DNA of 64,000 bases from Herbaspirillum sp. (GTDB lineage Bacteria > Pseudomonadota > Gammaproteobacteria > Burkholderiales > Burkholderiaceae_D), in assembly GCA_028292625.1 (NCBI GenBank), contig JAQGLY010000017.1, forward strand, positions 28,865-92,864. Reading direction: 5' to 3'. Below, piece by piece: positions 18,790-28,808 of this stretch. The notes beneath the pieces are model-generated. The model worked only from the letters and a program-made list of their open reading frames with translations. It was not told where the DNA came from and did no database searches. Position 1 is the stretch's first letter; each line of letters opens with the position of its first letter. The position numbers were made by a program, and so were the translations under genes.

Positions 18790-19944
18790 ATGAGCGAAGC
18801 GGCAGGCAGCGCATTCAAACCGAAAAAATCCGTGGCCTTATCGGGCGTCACCGCGGGCAACACAGCCTTGTGCACGGTCGGCAAAAACGGCAACGATCTG
18901 CGCTATCGCGGCTACGACATTCTCGATATCGCCGATAGTTGCGAATTCGAAGAGATCGCGCATCTGCTGGTGCATGGCAAACTGCCGACCGCTGCCGAAT
19001 TGCGCGCTTATAAAGCCAAACTCAAGGCGCTGCGCGGTATTCCGGCCAACGTCAAGGCCGCGCTGGAATGGCTGCCGGCCGCGTCGCACCCGATGGACGT
19101 GATGCGCACCGGCGTTTCCGCGCTCGGCTGCATGCTGCCGGAGCAGGACGATCACAACATCCCCGGCGCACGCGACATCGCCGACAAGCTGATGGCGTCG
19201 CTGGGATCGATGCTGCTGTACTGGTACCACTACAGCCACAACGGCAACCGTATCGAGGTCGAAACCGACGACGCGTCGATCGGCGCGCATTTCCTGCATT
19301 TGCTGCACGGCGCCGCGCCGTCCGAATTGTGGGAAAAGGCGATGCATACCTCGCTGATCCTGTATGCCGAACATGAATTCAATGCGTCGACATTTGCCGC
19401 CCGCGTCATCGCCGGCACCGGATCGGACATGTATTCCGCGATCACCGGCGCCATCGGCGCACTGCGCGGGCCCAAGCACGGCGGCGCCAACGAATTCTCA
19501 TTCGCGGTGCAGAAACGTTACGACAATCCGGACCAAGCGGAAGCGGACATTAAACGCCGCGTCGACAACAAGGAAGTGGTGATCGGCTTCGGACATCCGG
19601 TATACACGATCGCCGATCCGCGCAACAAGGTGATCAAGGACGTGGCTTATAAGTTGTCCAAGGACGCCGGCTCCACCCGGATGTTCGAGATCGCCGAGCG
19701 GCTGGAAACGGTGATGTGGGATATCAAGAAAATGTTTCCCAATCTGGACTGGTTTTCGGCGGTGTCGTATCACATGATGGGCGTGCCCACGGCCATGTTC
19801 ACGCCGCTGTTCGTGATCGCGCGCACCTCCGGCTGGGCGGCGCACGTCATCGAGCAGCGCGTCGACAACAAGATCATTCGGCCGTCCGCCAATTATGTCG
19901 GACCGGAGGATTTGAAGTTCGTCCCGCTGGCAAAGCGGAAATAG
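18790..19944 (+). CDS. prpC: 2-methylcitrate synthase
   Basis: PrpC condenses propionyl-CoA with oxaloacetate. It is a short-type citrate synthase of 384 residues with the family motifs [56 protein letters not shown] and the C-terminal [18 protein letters not shown] stands before the ATG. The methylcitrate role rather than citrate synthase is inferred from the length and the prp context. The gene order is broken after it by an unrelated lipoprotein gene. Confidence 0.95.
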   Translation: MSEAAGSAFKPKKSVALSGVTAGNTALCTVGKNGNDLRYRGYDILDIADSCEFEEIAHLLVHGKLPTAAELRAYKAKLKALRGIPANVKAALEWLPAASHPMDVMRTGVSALGCMLPEQDDHNIPGARDIADKLMASLGSMLLYWYHYSHNGNRIEVETDDASIGAHFLHLLHGAAPSELWEKAMHTSLILYAEHEFNASTFAARVIAGTGSDMYSAITGAIGALRGPKHGGANEFSFAVQKRYDNPDQAEADIKRRVDNKEVVIGFGHPVYTIADPRNKVIKDVAYKLSKDAGSTRMFEIAERLETVMWDIKKMFPNLDWFSAVSYHMMGVPTAMFTPLFVIARTSGWAAHVIEQRVDNKIIRPSANYVGPEDLKFVPLAKRK

Positions 19945-20040
19945 CGTTGGAAAGCAGCGATAAGTTGGAGGATGCGGCACCCGGTGCGTATACACTGGTG
20001 GTCCCCTTTCCGTTTCATTATCGTGGAGACCTCCGACCTT

Positions 20041-20454
20041 ATGAACCTCATCCTGAAACCCGCGCCTGGCCGCGTAGCGCAAGTTGTCATCGCAGCAAGT
20101 TTCGCCGCTTTGCTGGCGGCGTGCGCATCGTCGCCGCTGCCGGTCACCGAAACCAAACCGGCGCCCGGCACGCCGGCGGTAGGCAGCGGCCCGCTCTGGA
20201 CGCGGCAGCTGATAAGCGGCAATTTCAGATGCGAGTTCGGCAGCGCCGTCGGCATCAAGATGGGCGATGGTCTGCAGAACGTCAATCTGACCTGGAAAGG
20301 CAAGACCTACGTCATGCTGCCGGTGAAGACCGCGACCGGCGCCTTGCGCTTCGAAGACCGGAGCAGCGGGATGGTATGGATCCAGATTCCGGCGAAATCG
20401 ATGTTGCTGGACTCCAAGATCGGCCAACCGCTGGCTAACGACTGCAAGCTGTAA
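20041..20454 (+). CDS. Lipoprotein resembling MliC-type lysozyme inhibitors
   Basis: The 137-residue product has a lipoprotein signal (hydrophobic [16 protein letters not shown], lipobox LAAC with Cys at about residue 28). It is followed by a small beta-rich domain: [46 protein letters not shown] and a final Cys in ANDCKL. The Cys near each end, the strand pattern and the G-A-x-R-F/Y motif recall MliC, the membrane-bound inhibitor of C-type lysozyme, but this is an inference from pattern. It lies inside the prp cluster, between prpC and prpD, and a terminator follows. Confidence 0.65.
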   Translation: MNLILKPAPGRVAQVVIAASFAALLAACASSPLPVTETKPAPGTPAVGSGPLWTRQLISGNFRCEFGSAVGIKMGDGLQNVNLTWKGKTYVMLPVKTATGALRFEDRSSGMVWIQIPAKSMLLDSKIGQPLANDCKL

Positions 20455-20487
20455 GCCGATAAGGGAATTCGACGATTGCCTTATCGC

Positions 20488-20524
20488 CGGCCTGCCGCGC
20501 CTTACGTATCCGGCAGGCCGTTTT
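20488..20524 (+). terminator. Intrinsic terminator between the lipoprotein gene and prpD
   Basis: CGGCCTGCCG and CGGCAGGCCG form a perfect 10-bp stem with a 13-base loop, directly followed by TTTT. It ends 24 bases before the prpD start, so prpD-prpE need read-through or their own promoter. Confidence 0.75.
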
Positions 20525-20548
20525 CAAATTCGCTCACAGGAAGCGCAC

Positions 20549-22000
20549 ATGTCCGCACATATTTCGAACGTCCGTCCCAAACACGACAAGGTGCTGATCG
20601 ACATAGTCGATTACGTCACGAAATACAAAATCGATTCGAAGACGGCTTACGAGACCGCCCGCAATTGCCTGATCGATACTTTGGGCTGCGGACTGGAAGC
20701 GCTGGAATATCCGGCTTGCAAAAAGCTGATGGGACCGATCGTGCCGGGTACCGTCGTGCCGAACGGCGCCAGGGTGCCCGGCACGCAGTTTCAACTGGAC
20801 CCGGTACAGGCCGCGTTCAATATCGGCGCGATGATCCGCTGGCTCGATTTCAACGACACCTGGCTGGCGGCCGAATGGGGTCATCCATCCGACAACCTGG
20901 GCGGGATTCTGGCGACCGCCGATTGGCTGTCGCGCAATGCGGTGGCCGCCGGCAAAAAGCCGCTGACCATGAAAGACGTGCTGACCGGCATGATCAAGGC
21001 GCATGAAGTCCAGGGCTGCATCGCGCTGGAAAATTCCTTCAACAAGGTCGGCCTGGATCACGTAGTGCTGGTCAAGGTCGCATCGACCGCCGTGGTGGCC
21101 GAAATGATGGGCTTGTCGCGCGACGAAATTCTCAACGCCGTATCGCTGGCCTGGGTCGACGGCCAGTCGTTGCGCACCTATCGCCATTCGCCGAACACCG
21201 GTTCGCGCAAATCCTGGGCCGCCGGCGACGCCACTTCGCGCGCGGTGCGCCTGGCCCTGATGGCCAGGACCGGCGAGATGGGCTATCCATCGGTGCTGAC
21301 CGCCAAGACCTGGGGCTTTTACGACGTGCTGTTCAAAGGCCAGCCATTCAAATTCCAGCGCGAATACGGTTCCTATGTGATGGAAAATGTGCTGTTCAAA
21401 ATCTCGGTCCCTGCCGAATTCCATTCGCAGACCGCGGTGGAAGCGGCGATGACGCTGCATGCGCAAATCGCCAAGGCCGGCCGCAAGATCGAGGACATCG
21501 CGAAAATCACCATCCGCACCCACGAAGCCTGTATCCGCATCATCGATAAAAAAGGGCCGCTGGACAATCCGGCCGACCGCGATCACTGCATCCAGTACAT
21601 GGTCGCCGTGCCGCTGATTTTCGGCCGTCTGACCGCATCGGATTACGAAGACGATATCGCCGCCGACAAGCGTATCGATGTGCTGCGCGCCAAGATCGCC
21701 TGCATCGAAGATCCGCGCTTTACCAAGGATTACCACGATCCGAAGAAGCGCTCGATCGCCAACGGCCTGAGCATCGAATTCAAGGACGGCAAAACGCTGG
21801 CCGAAGTGACGGTCGAATACCCGGTCGGCCATGCGCGGCGTCGCAAGGAAGGCATTCCGTTGCTGGAGGAAAAATTCAAAATCAATCTGGCGCGCCAGTT
21901 TCCGGCCCGGCAACAGCAAAAAATCCTGGACGTATCGCTGAATCAGAAAGCGCTGGAAGCGATGCCGGTTAACGAGTACCTTGATATGTATGTGATTTAG
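20549..22000 (+). CDS. prpD: 2-methylcitrate dehydratase
   Basis: PrpD dehydrates 2-methylcitrate to 2-methyl-cis-aconitate. The 483 residues match the iron-independent MmgE/PrpD family: [57 protein letters not shown] near the C-terminus, and [20 protein letters not shown]. Hence this organism uses the PrpD variant here and not the AcnD/PrpF variant. AGGAA stands before the ATG. It lies just after a terminator hairpin and 60 bases before prpE. Confidence 0.96.
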   Translation: MSAHISNVRPKHDKVLIDIVDYVTKYKIDSKTAYETARNCLIDTLGCGLEALEYPACKKLMGPIVPGTVVPNGARVPGTQFQLDPVQAAFNIGAMIRWLDFNDTWLAAEWGHPSDNLGGILATADWLSRNAVAAGKKPLTMKDVLTGMIKAHEVQGCIALENSFNKVGLDHVVLVKVASTAVVAEMMGLSRDEILNAVSLAWVDGQSLRTYRHSPNTGSRKSWAAGDATSRAVRLALMARTGEMGYPSVLTAKTWGFYDVLFKGQPFKFQREYGSYVMENVLFKISVPAEFHSQTAVEAAMTLHAQIAKAGRKIEDIAKITIRTHEACIRIIDKKGPLDNPADRDHCIQYMVAVPLIFGRLTASDYEDDIAADKRIDVLRAKIACIEDPRFTKDYHDPKKRSIANGLSIEFKDGKTLAEVTVEYPVGHARRRKEGIPLLEEKFKINLARQFPARQQQKILDVSLNQKALEAMPVNEYLDMYVI

Positions 22001-22060
22001 GGCTTGCCAATAAAATTCCGGGACGCAAAGTACGTTTCGGACTTCACATGGAGGAGACCC

Positions 22061-23983
22061 ATGGGTTTCGATGCGCACGCTTACGACGCCTTTTGCCGTC
22101 GTTCCGTCGATGATCCGCAGACATTCTGGGCCGAGCAGGCGCGGCGTATCGAATGGCATCGACCGTTTACGCGCACGCTGGACTACAGCCGTGCGCCATT
22201 CGCCAGCTGGTTCATCGGCGGCGCCACCAATCTGTGCCACAACGCGCTCGACCGTCATCTGACGGTCCGCGGCCACCAGCCGGCGCTGATCGCCATTTCG
22301 AGCGAAACCGACAGCGAACGCGTCTACACCTACAAGGAACTGCATGCCGAAGTTAACCGCTGCGCATCGATGATGCAGGCGTTGGGCGTGCGCAAGGGCG
22401 ACCGCGTGCTGATCTACATGCCGATGATCGCCGAGGCGGTCTTTGCGATGCTGGCGTGCGCGCGCATCGGCGCGGTGCATTCGGTGGTGTTCGGCGGTTT
22501 CGCATCGAACAGCCTGGCCACGCGTATCGACGACGCGCAGCCGGTATTGATAGTCTCCGCCGATGCCGGATCGCGCGCCGGCAAGATCATGCCCTACAAG
22601 GGTTTGCTGGATGAGGCGATCGCTCTGGCCACGTACAAGCCGGCGCATGTATTGATGGTCGATCGCGGGTTGGCGGCCATGCCGATGACGGCGGGGCGCG
22701 ATATCGATTACGCGCAAATGCGCGCCGCGCATGCCGACGCGATCACGCCGGTAGTCTGGCTGGAATCCAACGATCCATCGTATGTGCTGTACACCTCGGG
22801 CACCACCGGCAAGCCGAAAGGCGTGCAGCGCGATGTCGGCGGCTATGCGGTGGCGCTGGCGACATCGATGGAACTGATGTTTTGCGGCAAGCCGGGCGAA
22901 ACATTTTTCTGCACCTCGGATATCGGCTGGGTGGTCGGGCATTCCTACATCGTCTACGGTCCATTGCTGGCCGGCATGGCGACGGTATTGTATGAAGGCC
23001 TGCCCGTCAGCCCCGATGCGGGTGTCTGGTGGCGCATCGTCGAGAAATACAAGGTCACGCGGATGTTCTCGGCGCCGACCGCGATCCGCGTGCTGAAAAA
23101 GCAGCCGCTGGAGCTGATGCAAAAGGCCGATCTGTCGTCGCTGAAAGCCTTGTATCTGGCCGGCGAGCCGCTGGACGCAAGCACCTCGGAATGGATTTCA
23201 AGCGCGTTGGGCGTAGCGGTGATCGACAACTATTGGCAGACCGAAAGCGGCTGGCCCATTTTGTCGATCGCCAAAGGCGTCGGCGACAAGCCGACCCGGC
23301 TCGGCAGTCCCGGCGGTCCGCTGTATGGCTATAAAGTGCAGATCCTCAACGAGCAAACCGGCGCATTGTGCGACGCCAACGAAAAAGGCGTGGTCGTCAT
23401 CGAGGGACCGCTGCCGCCCGGCTGCATGCAAACGATTTATCGCAACGACGAACGTTTCGTCAGCACCTATTGGCGCAATTTCGACCGTCCCGTTTACTCG
23501 ACCTTCGATTGGGGCATCCGCGACGAGGACGGCTATTACTTTATTCTGGGGCGCACCGACGACGTGATCAACGTCGCCGGCCACCGCCTCGGCACGCGTG
23601 AAATCGAGGAGAGTATTTCCAGCCATCCGGACATATCCGAAGTGGCGGTGGTCGGCGTCGAAGACAAGATCAAAGGCCAGCTGGCAGTGGCGTTCGCGAT
23701 CCCGAAAAATGCGCAGGCCGTCGCGACGCCGGAGGCGGCGCGCGCGCTGGAAATGGAGGTGATGAACGTCGTCGATCGCCGCTTGGGTGCGGTGGGGCGG
23801 CCGGCGCGGGTGTATTTTGTGACGCTGCTGCCGAAGACGCGCTCCGGGAAATTGCTGCGGCGCGCGATACAGTCGATTTGCGAGGGGCGCGATCCGGGCG
23901 AATTACCGACCATCGAAGACCCGGCGGCGCTGGAGCAGATACGGCTTGCGCTGGCGGAAAAAGATCCGCAAACGCATAGCTGA
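22061..23983 (+). CDS. prpE: Propionyl-CoA synthetase
   Basis: PrpE activates propionate with ATP and CoA. It is an AMP-forming acyl-CoA synthetase of 640 residues with the AMP-binding loop YVLYTSGTTGKPKGVQRD, the motif NYWQTESGWP, the hinge/ATP region FDWGIRDEDGYYFILGRTDD, and the C-terminal acetylatable lysine in TRSGKLLRR. GGAGGAG lies just before the chosen ATG (MGFDAHAYDAFCRR); a longer frame from a TTG upstream lacks such a site. It is the last clear gene of the methylcitrate cluster. Confidence 0.95.
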   Translation: MGFDAHAYDAFCRRSVDDPQTFWAEQARRIEWHRPFTRTLDYSRAPFASWFIGGATNLCHNALDRHLTVRGHQPALIAISSETDSERVYTYKELHAEVNRCASMMQALGVRKGDRVLIYMPMIAEAVFAMLACARIGAVHSVVFGGFASNSLATRIDDAQPVLIVSADAGSRAGKIMPYKGLLDEAIALATYKPAHVLMVDRGLAAMPMTAGRDIDYAQMRAAHADAITPVVWLESNDPSYVLYTSGTTGKPKGVQRDVGGYAVALATSMELMFCGKPGETFFCTSDIGWVVGHSYIVYGPLLAGMATVLYEGLPVSPDAGVWWRIVEKYKVTRMFSAPTAIRVLKKQPLELMQKADLSSLKALYLAGEPLDASTSEWISSALGVAVIDNYWQTESGWPILSIAKGVGDKPTRLGSPGGPLYGYKVQILNEQTGALCDANEKGVVVIEGPLPPGCMQTIYRNDERFVSTYWRNFDRPVYSTFDWGIRDEDGYYFILGRTDDVINVAGHRLGTREIEESISSHPDISEVAVVGVEDKIKGQLAVAFAIPKNAQAVATPEAARALEMEVMNVVDRRLGAVGRPARVYFVTLLPKTRSGKLLRRAIQSICEGRDPGELPTIEDPAALEQIRLALAEKDPQTHS

Positions 23984-24043
23984 CGCAAGCGCCGGAACGC
24001 ACCGCAGCGCCGCTGTATTCGGTAAGATGAGGCTTTTAGGAGA

Positions 24044-24337
24044 ATGGCGATGCGATCCACAAGAGCGACCTCGGCGGTCGAACGTCTGAACAGCCGGTCG
24101 GACGGTCCGCGTTATTCAATGGTGCGCACGGCGGACGAATTGTTTTATCTGGTGCAGAGCGGCGGCGCAAGTCCCGCAGTCAAATTGTGCGATCCGATGA
24201 CGCTGGACGAGTTTGCGGCATTCGTGAATGCGTACGGCCCGCAAAAGCCGCGCCGCATCAGCAAGCTGGATGTGGCTTTCGAAAAGCAATTGGGCGCGCG
24301 CAACGCGACGCCGAAGCGGTCAGAAGATAACGATTAA
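24044..24337 (+). CDS. Small hypothetical protein (97 aa)
   Basis: I do not recognise it. It is soluble, basic at both ends and without a signal peptide. TAGGAGA is well placed before the ATG. The centre reads ADELFYLVQSGGASPAVKLC and DPMTLDEFAAFVNAYG, suggesting a small alpha/beta fold; the last 20 residues (RNATPKRSEDND) look disordered. It stands 60 bases after prpE and could be read through from the prp operon, but nothing in the protein points to propionate metabolism. A LysR gene converges on it from the right. Confidence 0.65.
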   Translation: MAMRSTRATSAVERLNSRSDGPRYSMVRTADELFYLVQSGGASPAVKLCDPMTLDEFAAFVNAYGPQKPRRISKLDVAFEKQLGARNATPKRSEDND

Positions 24338-24397
24338 TGGCCTCCCTTTGCTTGCCGAATGACGGATTGCCAGGCCTTCGATCCCGCATCGCTTGCT

Positions 24398-25309
24398 TCA
24401 CCGTTGCGCTTTGCGCCAGTCTCGCGCCATCTGCCGGGCGACCGCAAGAAAGCTGCGCACCACCGGCGACGGATCGTGGCGCCGCCACGCAAGACTGATC
24501 GGCGCCTTGGGCGCTTCCCCCGCAATCGGCAGATAGACCACTTCGTCCGTCTGGATCTGGCTGGTTGAGCGCGGCACGATCGAAATGCCAAAGCCAGCGC
24601 CGACCATCGGCACGATCGACGTAATTTGCGGCGCCTCCTGACCCAGTCTCGGAATGAAACCGGCGCGCTGACAGGCATGCGTGATCGCGTCGTAAAGACC
24701 AGCGCCGATCATGCGCGGGAACAGAATGAACGTCTCCGCCGCGAGCGCCGACAGCGATACCGACGCGCCGGACTGCGCCAGCGGATGGGTATGCGGAAGG
24801 GCCACGACCATATCCTCCCTGACCAGCAACTCAACCTCCACTTCGTCGGCGCTCATGATCGGCGGCCGAATGAAGGCTACGTCGATGCGGCCTTGCTGCA
24901 GGCCTTCCGCCAGCGATGGCGTATTGCTTTGCTCCGGCGACAGCACGACATCGGGATGCCGGCCGCGGTATTCGCGAATGAGGGCCGGCACGAGCGGCTG
25001 GAAGTATGTGGCTCCCGCGAAGCCCATGCGCAAGTGTCCGATTTCGCCACGGGACAGGCGCTGCACGTCCGTGCGGGTGCGCTCGACAAGGGCGAGTATC
25101 TGACGCGCATTGTCGAGCAACAGCATGCCGGCCTCGGTCAGTTCGACTCCCCGCGACAGACGGCGGAACAACTGCGCGCCGATCTCGCGCTCGAGCCGCT
25201 GAATCTGCAGGCTCAACGGCGGTTGCCCGATACCGAGGCGTTCTGCGGCACGGGTGAAGTGCCGTTCCTCGGCCACCACAACGAAATAACGCAGATGTCG
25301 AAGCTCCAT
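24398..25309 (-). CDS. LysR-family transcriptional regulator, probable regulator of poxB
   Basis: The 303 residues have the LysR winged helix-turn-helix at the N-terminus (MELRHLRYFVVVAEERHF, AAERLGIGQPPLSLQIQRLE) and a periplasmic-binding-like effector domain (about 90-295, with PMVGAGFGISIVPRS). It is divergent from poxB, and a 9-bp inverted repeat with a 7-base spacer, typical of LysR boxes, lies between them, so control of poxB and of itself is likely. The effector is unknown. It opens a block that appears inserted between the prp cluster and xthA. Confidence 0.92.
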   Translation of the reverse strand: MELRHLRYFVVVAEERHFTRAAERLGIGQPPLSLQIQRLEREIGAQLFRRLSRGVELTEAGMLLLDNARQILALVERTRTDVQRLSRGEIGHLRMGFAGATYFQPLVPALIREYRGRHPDVVLSPEQSNTPSLAEGLQQGRIDVAFIRPPIMSADEVEVELLVREDMVVALPHTHPLAQSGASVSLSALAAETFILFPRMIGAGLYDAITHACQRAGFIPRLGQEAPQITSIVPMVGAGFGISIVPRSTSQIQTDEVVYLPIAGEAPKAPISLAWRRHDPSPVVRSFLAVARQMARDWRKAQR

Positions 25310-25335
25310 GAAAATGTCCTGTTATTCACTAAAAG

Positions 25336-25360
25336 ATATCGAAATCGCTACTTTCGATAT
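25336..25360. promoter_or_regulatory. LysR-type box between the LysR gene and poxB
   Basis: ATATCGAAA and TTTCGATAT form a perfect 9-bp inverted repeat around a 7-base spacer. It lies 27 bases from the LysR start and 63 from the poxB start. This arrangement fits a LysR-family activator and autoregulator site. Confidence 0.7.
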
Positions 25361-25422
25361 ATTGTACTTGAGGCCACGTCGCCAGATACTGTCCCCACAC
25401 CACTCGACAACAGGAGGGCATC

Positions 25423-27147
25423 ATGGCAACGATTACCGTAGCGGAACAACTGGCGAAGACCCTGGAACTGGCCGGCGTCAAGCGCATCTGGGGAGTGACC
25501 GGCGACAGTCTCAATGGTCTGAGCGACGCACTGCGCCGCATGAATAGCATTCAATGGCTGCATGTGCGCCACGAAGAAGTCGCGGCGTTCGCGGCTGGCG
25601 CGGATGCCGCAGCCACCGGCGAACTCGCGGTCTGCGCGGGCAGTTGTGGGCCGGGTAACCTCCATCTGATCAACGGCCTGTTCGATGCGCACCGCAATCA
25701 GGTGCCGGTGTTGGCCATTGCAGCGCATATTCCGTCGTCGGAAATCGGCCTGAATTACTTCCAGGAAACGCATCCGCAGGAGCTGTTCAAGGAATGCAGC
25801 CACTTCGTCGAACTGGTTACCAACCCCGCACAGATGCCGCAGGTCCTGCACCGCGCAATGCGCGCGGCGATTCTCAAACGCGGTGTGGCCGTGGTCGTGA
25901 TTCCGGGCGACGTCGCGTTGCAGGAGGCGGCGGTACCAAGCCCCCATTGGACGCAGCCGATGCCAGCCCGGGTGCTGCCCGACGACGCGGGGCTGGACCG
26001 CCTCGCCGGTCTGCTTGACCGCCACGAGGCGATCACGCTGCTGTGCGGCAGCGGTTGCGCGGGCGCCCACGATCAGGTGGTCGCGCTGGCCGATAAACTG
26101 GGGGCGCCGGTGGTACACGCACTGCGCGGCAAGGAGTACGTGGAATGGGACAACCCGTTCAATGTCGGGATGACAGGGTTCATCGGCTTCAGTTCGGGCT
26201 ATCAGGCGATGCTGAACTGCGATGTGCTGGTAATGCTCGGTACGGATTTTCCGTATCGGAACTTCTATCCGAATCAGGCGAAGATCGTGCAGATCGACAT
26301 CAATCCCGACGCACTCGGCCGGCGCGCGCAACTTGATCTGGGTATCGTCGGCAGCGTTGCAGAGACGCTCGATGCCTTACTGCCCAAACTGCAGCCGAAG
26401 ACGAACCGGCGTTTCCTCGATGCTTCGCTGAAGCACTACACAAATGCGCGCCAGGGACTTGACGATCTCGCCATGCCGTCTGCCCCGGGACGGCCGATTC
26501 ATCCCCAGTATCTGACCCGGCTCGTCAACGAACTGGCGGCCCAAGATGCGATCTTTACCGCCGATGTGGGCACACCGACTGTTTGGGCCGCACGCTATCT
26601 GGAAATGAATGGCAAGCGCCGCCTGATCGGATCGTTCAACCACGGCTCGATGGCCAACGCGATGCCACAAGCGCTCGGTGCGCAGGCCGCATTTCGGGGG
26701 CGTCAGGTCATCTCGCTGTCGGGCGATGGGGGCTTCTCAATGCTGATGGGTGATTTCATTTCGCTGGTTCAGCTCGGCCTGCCGGTAAAAGTCATTGTCT
26801 ACGACAACGCGTCGCTAGGCTTTGTCGCGATGGAAATGAAGGCCAGCGGTTATCTGGACACCGGCACCGACCTGAGGAACCCGAACTTCGCAGCGATGGC
26901 CAATGCGATGGGCGTACTCGGTCTGCGTGTCGAGCAGTCCGAGGATGTGGAGCCGGCGCTACGCAAGGCGTTGGCCCACGATGGACCGGTGCTTGTCGAC
27001 GTCGTGACCGCCAAACAGGAACTGGTGATGCCGCCGGCTATCAAGCTCGAACAGGCCAAGGGCTTGAGCCTCTATATGCTCAAGGCCATCATCAACGGGC
27101 GCGGCGACGAGGTGATCGAGCTCGCGAAGACCAACCTGCGGCGTTGA
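25423..27147 (+). CDS. poxB: Pyruvate dehydrogenase (quinone) / pyruvate oxidase PoxB
   Basis: PoxB decarboxylates pyruvate to acetate and CO2 and passes electrons to ubiquinone at the inner membrane; it needs TPP and FAD. The 574 residues (572 in E. coli) show the N-terminal TPP domain with catalytic Glu51 in [16 protein letters not shown], a central FAD domain, and the TPP-magnesium motif [13 protein letters not shown] followed by [12 protein letters not shown]. The C-terminal helix [19 protein letters not shown] resembles the lipid-binding tail of E. coli PoxB. The start is supported by AGGAGGGC before the ATG. Confidence 0.94.
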   Translation: MATITVAEQLAKTLELAGVKRIWGVTGDSLNGLSDALRRMNSIQWLHVRHEEVAAFAAGADAAATGELAVCAGSCGPGNLHLINGLFDAHRNQVPVLAIAAHIPSSEIGLNYFQETHPQELFKECSHFVELVTNPAQMPQVLHRAMRAAILKRGVAVVVIPGDVALQEAAVPSPHWTQPMPARVLPDDAGLDRLAGLLDRHEAITLLCGSGCAGAHDQVVALADKLGAPVVHALRGKEYVEWDNPFNVGMTGFIGFSSGYQAMLNCDVLVMLGTDFPYRNFYPNQAKIVQIDINPDALGRRAQLDLGIVGSVAETLDALLPKLQPKTNRRFLDASLKHYTNARQGLDDLAMPSAPGRPIHPQYLTRLVNELAAQDAIFTADVGTPTVWAARYLEMNGKRRLIGSFNHGSMANAMPQALGAQAAFRGRQVISLSGDGGFSMLMGDFISLVQLGLPVKVIVYDNASLGFVAMEMKASGYLDTGTDLRNPNFAAMANAMGVLGLRVEQSEDVEPALRKALAHDGPVLVDVVTAKQELVMPPAIKLEQAKGLSLYMLKAIINGRGDEVIELAKTNLRR

Positions 27148-27151
27148 GAGG

Positions 27152-27814
27152 ATGTCGGTCATGTCACTGATCGAAATTGCGGGGCGACTGGCTTTCGCGG
27201 CGCGTTGTGCAGCCGCTGGCGCATTGAGCTATCTGCTGGCAACGGGTGTAGGCCTGCCCCATCCTGTATGGGCTTCGATGTCCAGCCTGGTCGTCTCCCA
27301 GGAGAGCTTCGACGCAACCCGCCATTCGATCGTCGGGCGGGTCGTCGGCACGATCGCCGGCGCCGTGGTCGCCATCCTGGTGAGTGAAGTGGCGCACCAG
27401 GTCGGCGTCGGAACCGCACCGCAGATCGCAGCAGCGGTCGGCCTGTGCGCGCTGTTCGCGAGAGGACGGCCCTCCATCCGGGTCTGCCTGTGGACTTGCC
27501 CGGTTGTGCTGTTGACTGCCTCGCCGGGGTCATCGATCGAGCACGCTGGATTGATGCGGGGCAGCGAAGTAATTCTGGGGGCGCTTTCCGGCGGTCTGAT
27601 CCATTGGCTCATGCACTGGATGAGGGGCAGCGCGATCGCTGTCCGTCAACGACGGCGTAGCGCACTTTGGCAACGCCCGGCGAACCCCGGTCGATCAGGC
27701 CGGCAAATCCAGCGTGGCAATCACTGGCGTATGATCCGACGGCTGTTCCCATTTACGCGGAATCTTGTCGATCACGCAGGCCGAGCAGGTCGCAGCCAGC
27801 GCCGGCGACAATAA
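27152..27814 (+). CDS. FUSC-type membrane protein, probably truncated at the 3' end
   Basis: The first 155-165 residues hold four to five hydrophobic segments (SYLLATGVGLPHPVWASMSS, VVGTIAGAVVAILVSEVA, IAAAVGLCALFA) as in the N-terminal domain of FUSC / aromatic-acid exporter-like proteins. It begins four bases after poxB, so it is cotranscribed. From about residue 165 the product becomes an Arg-rich tail (VRQRRRSALWQRP onward) whose last 40 codons lie antisense to the 3' end of xthA. This suggests that the natural end was lost at a recombination junction near 27.65 kb. Function may be impaired. Confidence 0.7.
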   Translation: MSVMSLIEIAGRLAFAARCAAAGALSYLLATGVGLPHPVWASMSSLVVSQESFDATRHSIVGRVVGTIAGAVVAILVSEVAHQVGVGTAPQIAAAVGLCALFARGRPSIRVCLWTCPVVLLTASPGSSIEHAGLMRGSEVILGALSGGLIHWLMHWMRGSAIAVRQRRRSALWQRPANPGRSGRQIQRGNHWRMIRRLFPFTRNLVDHAGRAGRSQRRRQ

Positions 27815-28468
27815 AATATGATCAATGCGCAAGCCGCGATTGAGGCGGAATCCCATTTGCCGATAATCCCACCAGCTATACAATTTTTCCGGCTGCTCGA
27901 ACAGGCGGAAGGCGTCGACCAGCTTCATTTCCTGCATTTTGACGAAGGCCGCGCGCTCCGGCGCCGACACCAGCACCTGGCCTTCCCAGGCCACCGGATC
28001 GTGCACGTCGCGATCTTCCGGCGCAATGTTGTAATCGCCCAGCAGCGCCAGCTTGTCGTGCGCGAGCATCTCACGCGCCAGCCAATCGTGCAGGCCGCCT
28101 AGCCAACGCAATTTGTATTGGTATTTATCCGATTCCAGCGACTGCCCGTTCGGGATATATGCGCAGATGATGCGCACGCCGTTGACGGTGCCGGCGATCA
28201 GCCGCTGATGCTCGTCCTCGAAGTGCGGATTGTTTTTGACGACGTCGGCAATCGGATGGCGCGACAGGATGGCCACGCCGTTGTAGGTCTTTTGACCGGT
28301 AAACGCCACGTGATAACCGGCGGCCACGATTTCCGCCGCCGGAAATTTGTCGTCCGTCATTTTGGTTTCCTGCAGGCACAGCACGTCGACCGGATTATCG
28401 GCCAGCCATTGCAATACCTGCGGCAGGCGGACTTTGAGGGAATTGACGTTCCAGGTGGCGATTTTCAT
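27695..28468 (-). CDS. xthA: Exodeoxyribonuclease III
   Basis: Exonuclease III is an AP endonuclease and 3' exonuclease of base-excision repair. The 257 residues carry the start MKIATWNVNSLKVRLPQVL, the metal-binding Glu in CLQETKMTD, the catalytic DYNIAPEDRDVHDP, RIDHILLSP and the C-terminal SDHTPVIATLDLPA. The ATG is used rather than a TTG two codons before it. The 3' end overlaps, tail to tail, the tail of the FUSC gene by 120 bases; xthA itself is intact. Confidence 0.96.
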   Translation of the reverse strand: MKIATWNVNSLKVRLPQVLQWLADNPVDVLCLQETKMTDDKFPAAEIVAAGYHVAFTGQKTYNGVAILSRHPIADVVKNNPHFEDEHQRLIAGTVNGVRIICAYIPNGQSLESDKYQYKLRWLGGLHDWLAREMLAHDKLALLGDYNIAPEDRDVHDPVAWEGQVLVSAPERAAFVKMQEMKLVDAFRLFEQPEKLYSWWDYRQMGFRLNRGLRIDHILLSPALAATCSACVIDKIPRKWEQPSDHTPVIATLDLPA

Positions 28469-28808
28469 TTGCAAGCGATTCCGTATTGACGCAGGATTTT
28501 AAGGCCTGCCGATGAGCGACGCGCGCGACAGCGCTTTCGAGTGCCGAAATGATACACGGATTAGTTGGCTGCCAATGCGGAACGAATGCGCCGAGCGATG
28601 GCTGAATAAGGCTGCTAATAGTAATGGGGTTAATTTATATAACGATTTGTAAAATATTACAAAAATAAATAACACCTAAATTTATGTGTTCTCCTTCAGA
28701 TTTCTACAACGGCGCTAGCGAAAACACCTGAAGAAAAGCCGATAAATATTGTTTTGCGCTTTTACGTGATATATCACATAATAAATTTAAATTAAATCGT
28801 AATATTTT
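28469..28808. other. AT-rich divergent control region between xthA and the GntR gene
   Basis: There is no credible gene. The right half is strikingly AT-rich (28620-28810). It contains the perfect 12-bp palindrome GTGATATATCAC at 28766-28777, 31 bases before the GntR start. The promoters of xthA and of the GntR gene must both lie here. Confidence 0.6.
28766..28777. promoter_or_regulatory. Palindrome GTGATATATCAC, candidate GntR operator
   Basis: This is a perfect 12-bp palindrome just upstream of a FadR-subfamily GntR gene, the usual place of an autoregulatory operator. A degenerate half (GTGAGATAC) recurs before the aldehyde dehydrogenase gene at about 29538. Binding is inferred. Confidence 0.45.

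Noticed and set aside
20549..22000. AcnD/PrpF variant of the methylcitrate cycle
   Set aside because: The gene is clearly of the MmgE/PrpD family, and no aconitase-like or PrpF gene is in the cluster.
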